64,000 bases of DNA. It comes from Afipia massiliensis. Lineage in GTDB: Bacteria > Pseudomonadota > Alphaproteobacteria > Rhizobiales > Xanthobacteraceae. The notes beneath the pieces are model-generated. The model saw nothing but the letters and a program-made list of their open reading frames with translations. It was not told the DNA's origin and searched no databases. The stretch is from NCBI RefSeq assembly GCF_001006325.2, contig NZ_LBIA02000001.1, positions 931,501 to 995,500 of the forward strand, written 5' to 3'. A program made the position numbers and the translations under genes. Within the stretch, counting starts at the first letter, position 1; every line of letters begins with the position of its first letter. Positions 59,670 through 64,000 of this stretch are shown one piece after another.

Positions 59670-60397
59670 CCAAACTGCTGGCGGTCGAAAACGCGCACAT
59701 CGCCTACGGCAAGGTCGAAGCCGTGCGCGGCGCGACCCTGGACGTTAACGCCAACGAGATCGTCACCATCGTCGGCGCCAACGGCGCGGGCAAGACCACC
59801 CTGCTCAACGCCATTATGGGCATCCTGCCGTTGACCGGCAGTGTGATCTTTTCAGGCCAGCAGATTTCCCGTTTCGAGATCGAGGACCGGGTCGCGGCGG
59901 GGCTGTGCATCGTGCCTGAACACCGCGAACTGTTCGGCACCATGACGGTCGAGGAAAACCTGCAGCTCGGCGGTTTCCGCGTGGCCCGCGCCACGGCGGC
60001 CCGTGAACAGGAGCGCGTCTTTTCGCTGTTTCCGCGACTGAAGGAGCGCCGCACGCAACTCGCCGGCACGCTCTCCGGCGGCGAACAGCAGATGCTGGCA
60101 ATGGGCCGGGCCCTGATGAGCCAGCCGCGCCTGCTGATGCTGGACGAGCCGTCGCTCGGCCTCGCGCCACTGATCGTCGCGGATATTTTCCGCACCATCG
60201 GCGAGTTGCGTCAGGCCGGTGTGTCGGTGCTGCTGGTTGAGCAGAACGCCCGTGCCGCGCTCGAAATCGCCGACCGCGCCTATGTCATGGAGCTTGGCGA
60301 GTTCATCATGAGCGGCTCGGCTAAAGAGATCAGCGGCGACCAGCGCGTGGTGGCGAGCTATCTCGGATTCCAGCACGACGAGGGCGGCGCACTCTAA
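59666..60397 (+). CDS. livF: Liv-type ABC transporter ATP-binding protein (LivF), second system
   Basis: This 243-residue ATPase has Walker A GANGAGKTTLLNA, GLCIVPEHRELFGTMTVEEN, signature LSGGEQQMLAMGRAL and Walker B LLMLDEPSLGLAPLI. It completes the second importer, which has no binding-protein gene in its operon; the nearest one is at 61700-62854 on the other strand. Confidence 0.95.
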   Translation: MTKLLAVENAHIAYGKVEAVRGATLDVNANEIVTIVGANGAGKTTLLNAIMGILPLTGSVIFSGQQISRFEIEDRVAAGLCIVPEHRELFGTMTVEENLQLGGFRVARATAAREQERVFSLFPRLKERRTQLAGTLSGGEQQMLAMGRALMSQPRLLMLDEPSLGLAPLIVADIFRTIGELRQAGVSVLLVEQNARAALEIADRAYVMELGEFIMSGSAKEISGDQRVVASYLGFQHDEGGAL

Positions 60398-60426
60398 GTG
60401 CCAAGATGCCTCGCGTCGCATCGATC

Positions 60427-60549
60427 TGGTCGTCCCGGCGAAGGCCGGGACCCATAACCACCGCACTATGGCTTGAAGGTGGATGTCAGACATCGCGCAT
60501 GAAATGTGCGACAGGGAGTATGGATCCCGGCCTTCGCCGGGATGACATC
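60427..60549. repeat. Palindromic intergenic repeat, family B, copy 5
   Basis: Arms GGTCGTCCCGGCGAAGGCCG and CGGCCTTCGCCGGGATGACATC; the arm core is CGAAGG, matched on both sides. It lies between livF2 and the cyclase gene. Confidence 0.87.
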
Positions 60550-60622
60550 GTGTATGTGTTGTGGATTGGCAGTCTCTGGCTGATACTCGCTCCCGCAACA
60601 TTTCGTGCGGGGGCACTCGGTC

Positions 60623-61630
60623 ATGGATGCGCGGTCACAGCGAAAGCTGCGCTTTTTAGCAGCGATTCTCGGAACCGGAGTGCTTGGCGGAATCATCTTT
60701 GTTGCCGCTCACGTTGGCTTTTCGCCGCCACAACTTCTGATCGGCATCATTTACGGCATTCTGATCAGCGGAGCGATTGGCACGTTTGAGCTCCTCGCCT
60801 CATCCGGGCCGCTGCGAGACTGGCTGGGAAGCCTGCCGTTTAGTGCAAGTCTTGCGATTCGCAGCGCCTTCTACGCAACTGTGATCATTCCGGTGCAGTA
60901 TTTCGATCTCGGCGTTCTGATCGCGGGCCTGACGCCGGACCCGAAGCAGGATGTCTGGACGCCCATTATCTTCTCCGGGGTATTTGCGGTCGCACTGAAC
61001 CTGCTGTTCGCGATCGCCAACATCATTGGCCCGCGCGCCTTCCTTCATCTGGTAACCGGTCGCTATCACACTCCGGTTGAGGAACGCCGGTTCGTTCTGT
61101 TCGTTGATATTGCAGGCTCGACAACCCTTGCCGAGCGTCTCGGCAGTCTCGGAATCCATCGTTTCCTCGACAAGACATTCAGGAGCCTGACCGGGCCAAT
61201 CATCGATTGCCGGGGCGAGGTTCTGAATTACGTCGGAGACGAAATCATCGTAACATGGTCAGAAGCTTCAGGCACAGTGGATTGCCGGCCGCTGCGTTGT
61301 TTCCTGTCGATGCGCGCGACGCTGCAAAAGCTTCAGGAGCGATTCGAAAAAGAATTCGGCGTGGCGCCGCGGATTCGCGGCAGCCTGCATTTCGGCCCCG
61401 TCATTGTCGGCGAGATCGGCGACATCAAGCGCGCCATCGTGTTCAACGGCGACGTCATGAACACGGCTGCCCGGCTCGAGGAACTCAGTCGCAATGTGGA
61501 AGGGGGCTTTGTCGCGTCACGCCCAGCCATCGACCGGTTCGAGTCCACGCTACCCGCCCCACTGCAAGATCTCGGCGTCCGGGAGATCCGCGGCAAGTCG
61601 GGTAGCATTGCTGTGATGGGCCTTGCATAG
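60623..61630 (+). CDS. Membrane class III nucleotide cyclase
   Basis: This 335-residue protein has about four TM segments in residues 10-140 and a class III cyclase domain from about 155. The first metal-binding Asp is in FVDIAGSTTLAERLG; the second block reads LNYVGDEIIVTW, with Asp kept but Asn-Tyr where adenylate cyclases usually have Lys (base selection); FNGDVMNTAARLEELS keeps the catalytic Asn and Arg. It probably makes cAMP or another cyclic nucleotide at the inner membrane. The ATG at 60623 is preferred to GTG 60605. It lies between two halves of an aromatic-acid uptake cluster. Confidence 0.9.
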   Translation: MDARSQRKLRFLAAILGTGVLGGIIFVAAHVGFSPPQLLIGIIYGILISGAIGTFELLASSGPLRDWLGSLPFSASLAIRSAFYATVIIPVQYFDLGVLIAGLTPDPKQDVWTPIIFSGVFAVALNLLFAIANIIGPRAFLHLVTGRYHTPVEERRFVLFVDIAGSTTLAERLGSLGIHRFLDKTFRSLTGPIIDCRGEVLNYVGDEIIVTWSEASGTVDCRPLRCFLSMRATLQKLQERFEKEFGVAPRIRGSLHFGPVIVGEIGDIKRAIVFNGDVMNTAARLEELSRNVEGGFVASRPAIDRFESTLPAPLQDLGVREIRGKSGSIAVMGLA

Positions 61631-61647
61631 ACATTCGCACACCAAAC

Positions 61648-61675
61648 AAAAATGCCCGGCACGAGGCCGGGCATT
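61648..61675 (-). terminator. Terminator between the cyclase and orphan binding-protein genes
   Basis: AATGCCCGGC, loop ACGAG, GCCGGGCATT. On the minus strand it is followed by a T-run (61652-61648), so it ends the binding-protein gene; it may also stop the cyclase transcript. Confidence 0.85.
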
Positions 61676-61699
61676 CGTCAGAACGAAAGTTCGTCCCGC

Positions 61700-62854
61700 T
61701 TACTTCACGACTTCATACTTGCCGTTCTTCACGGTCAGGATGATGCGCGAGCGATCATCGGTGCCGAAACGGTTCTTGTCGGTGAAATTGTAGACACCCT
61801 GGCTGGCCGCGATTTCCTTTTCAGACAGCAGCGCTTGACGCAGTGCCTCGCGGAATTCCGGCGTGCCGGGCTTGGCTGTCTTCAAGGCGACCGGCACGAC
61901 ACGCTTCATGACTTCGAAGGCATCGAACATGTGGCCTGCGAACTGGCTCCGGGTGTTGGCGCCATACTTCTTCTCGTAGGCGGCGTTCAGGGCGAGACCC
62001 GGCTTCTTGGTCAGGGCGCTGTCGTCCTGGCCTTCCGGAGCCATCACCGGACCGGCGGCCATGATGACGCCTTCCGCCGACGGACCGGCGATGCGGATGA
62101 AGTCCATCGCCGCCGCTCCGTGGGTCTGGTAGATCAGGCCCTTGTAGCCGCGCTCGCGCAGCGCCGACTGCGGCAGCGCCGCGCCGGTGCCCGATGCGCC
62201 GATCAGGATGGCGTCGGGATTGGCCGCGACCAGCTTCAGCACCTGACCCGCCACCGAGGTGTCAGGACGCGCGTAGCGCTCTTCAGCCACGACCGTGATG
62301 CCGCCCATGGCACCGGTCTGGGTCTTCAGGTCGTTCAGCCACAGATCGCCGTAGGAATCCGAGAAGCCGATATAGCCGACGGTCTTGATGTTGTTCTTCT
62401 TCATGTGCTCGTAGAGCACCTTGCCCATGATCGGAACCGGCTGCGGCAACACGGCAGTCCACTTCTCGCGGGCCGGGGTGATCGGAATCGGCGCGAGGCT
62501 GAACTGCACCACGCCGACTTCGTTGGCGACGGTCGAGATCGCGATCGACGGTGGTGTGGTCGACGAGCCGATGATGATGTCGGCGTTGGATTCGGTCACG
62601 AACCGGCGCGCATTGGTGGTGGCCGCGGTCGGATCGCCGGCGTCGTCCAGAACGATGGTCTTGATCTTGGCGCCGCCGATCTCGGCCGGCACGAACTCCA
62701 GCGCGTTCTTCTCGGGAATGCCGAGCGCGGCCGCGGGGCCGGTGGTGCTGATGCTGATGCCGATGGTGATGTCCTGCGCAGCAGCAAGGGTCACGGCGCC
62801 CGGCAGCGTCACGGAAGCCGCCAATACCACGGCGGTCCAGGTTAGCTTTGTCAT
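61700..62854 (-). CDS. Liv-type substrate-binding protein, aromatic-acid type (orphan)
   Basis: This 384-residue periplasmic protein has a signal peptide (MTKLTWTAVVLAASVTLPGA, cut after LAAAQ). The mature part starts DITIGISISTTGPAAALGIP. It contains DAGDPTAATTNARRFVTESN and GFSDSYGDLWLNDLKTQTGA. The sequence differs clearly from the three paralogues at 50-54 kb and resembles the group that binds aromatic acids in R. palustris. The start at 62854 has the RBS GGGAGGA. It most likely serves the importer at 56.8-60.4 kb and lies next to pobA. Confidence 0.9.
   Translation of the reverse strand: MTKLTWTAVVLAASVTLPGAVTLAAAQDITIGISISTTGPAAALGIPEKNALEFVPAEIGGAKIKTIVLDDAGDPTAATTNARRFVTESNADIIIGSSTTPPSIAISTVANEVGVVQFSLAPIPITPAREKWTAVLPQPVPIMGKVLYEHMKKNNIKTVGYIGFSDSYGDLWLNDLKTQTGAMGGITVVAEERYARPDTSVAGQVLKLVAANPDAILIGASGTGAALPQSALRERGYKGLIYQTHGAAAMDFIRIAGPSAEGVIMAAGPVMAPEGQDDSALTKKPGLALNAAYEKKYGANTRSQFAGHMFDAFEVMKRVVPVALKTAKPGTPEFREALRQALLSEKEIAASQGVYNFTDKNRFGTDDRSRIILTVKNGKYEVVK

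Positions 62855-64000
<1,146 letters not shown>

Overview
The window is high-GC chromosomal DNA of an alphaproteobacterium, most likely Bradyrhizobiaceae/Nitrobacteraceae (relatives of Rhodopseudomonas, Bradyrhizobium, Afipia). Grounds: a rhizobial-type tad/cpa pilus locus with CtrA-like TTAA-N7-TTAAC boxes, a cycM-type cytochrome, a six-gene pim-like beta-oxidation operon in the order known from Rhodopseudomonas palustris, many Liv-type ABC transporters, and three families of intergenic palindromic repeats. I saw no tRNA, rRNA, CRISPR, insertion sequence or phage gene.

Layout. 1-1.24 kb: tail of a probable DEAD-box RNA helicase, an IF-1 with a basic tail, and a cold-shock protein. 1.3-13.5 kb: a complete Tad pilus locus. 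TadG/TadE-like proteins and an intact cpaB lie on the minus strand; two almost identical Flp pilins, cpaA, cpaC, cpaD, cpaE, cpaF, tadB and tadC lie on the plus strand; tadD converges from the far side. The usual cpaB place between cpaA and cpaC holds only a shredded cpaB relic whose stop overlaps the cpaC start. 13.7-15.9 kb: an M17 aminopeptidase and an NlpC/P60 hydrolase. 15.9-23.7 kb: a minus-strand YejABEF-type peptide importer with two binding proteins. 23.9-34.8 kb: housekeeping genes (cycM, kdsB, pheA, a luciferase-like monooxygenase, metF, metH), a small secreted protein, an exported beta-carbonic anhydrase and a GST. 35.1-36.6 kb: glpK.

36.8-54.5 kb is best read as one catabolic module. 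A minus-strand operon encodes a fused hydratase/dehydrogenase, acyl-CoA ligase, thiolase, two acyl-CoA dehydrogenases and an SDR (pimFABCD-like). A divergent IclR regulator and a Liv-type importer with three tandem paralogous binding proteins follow. Together they would import and beta-oxidise dicarboxylic or fatty acids. 54.7-64 kb: a glycerate kinase, then a MarR regulator divergent from a second Liv-type importer (LivH, a fused LivM-LivG, LivF), a membrane class III nucleotide cyclase, an orphan binding protein, and the start of pobA (4-hydroxybenzoate hydroxylase). This suggests uptake and oxidation of hydroxy-aromatic acids.

The least expected items are the cpaB relic, the twin pilins that differ by one mature residue, the CtrA-like boxes, the palindromic repeats whose arms change together and which sit at consecutive junctions of the pim operon, the copied 3' end of the iclR gene, and the three-binding-protein array. 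All functions are inferred from sequence read by eye.
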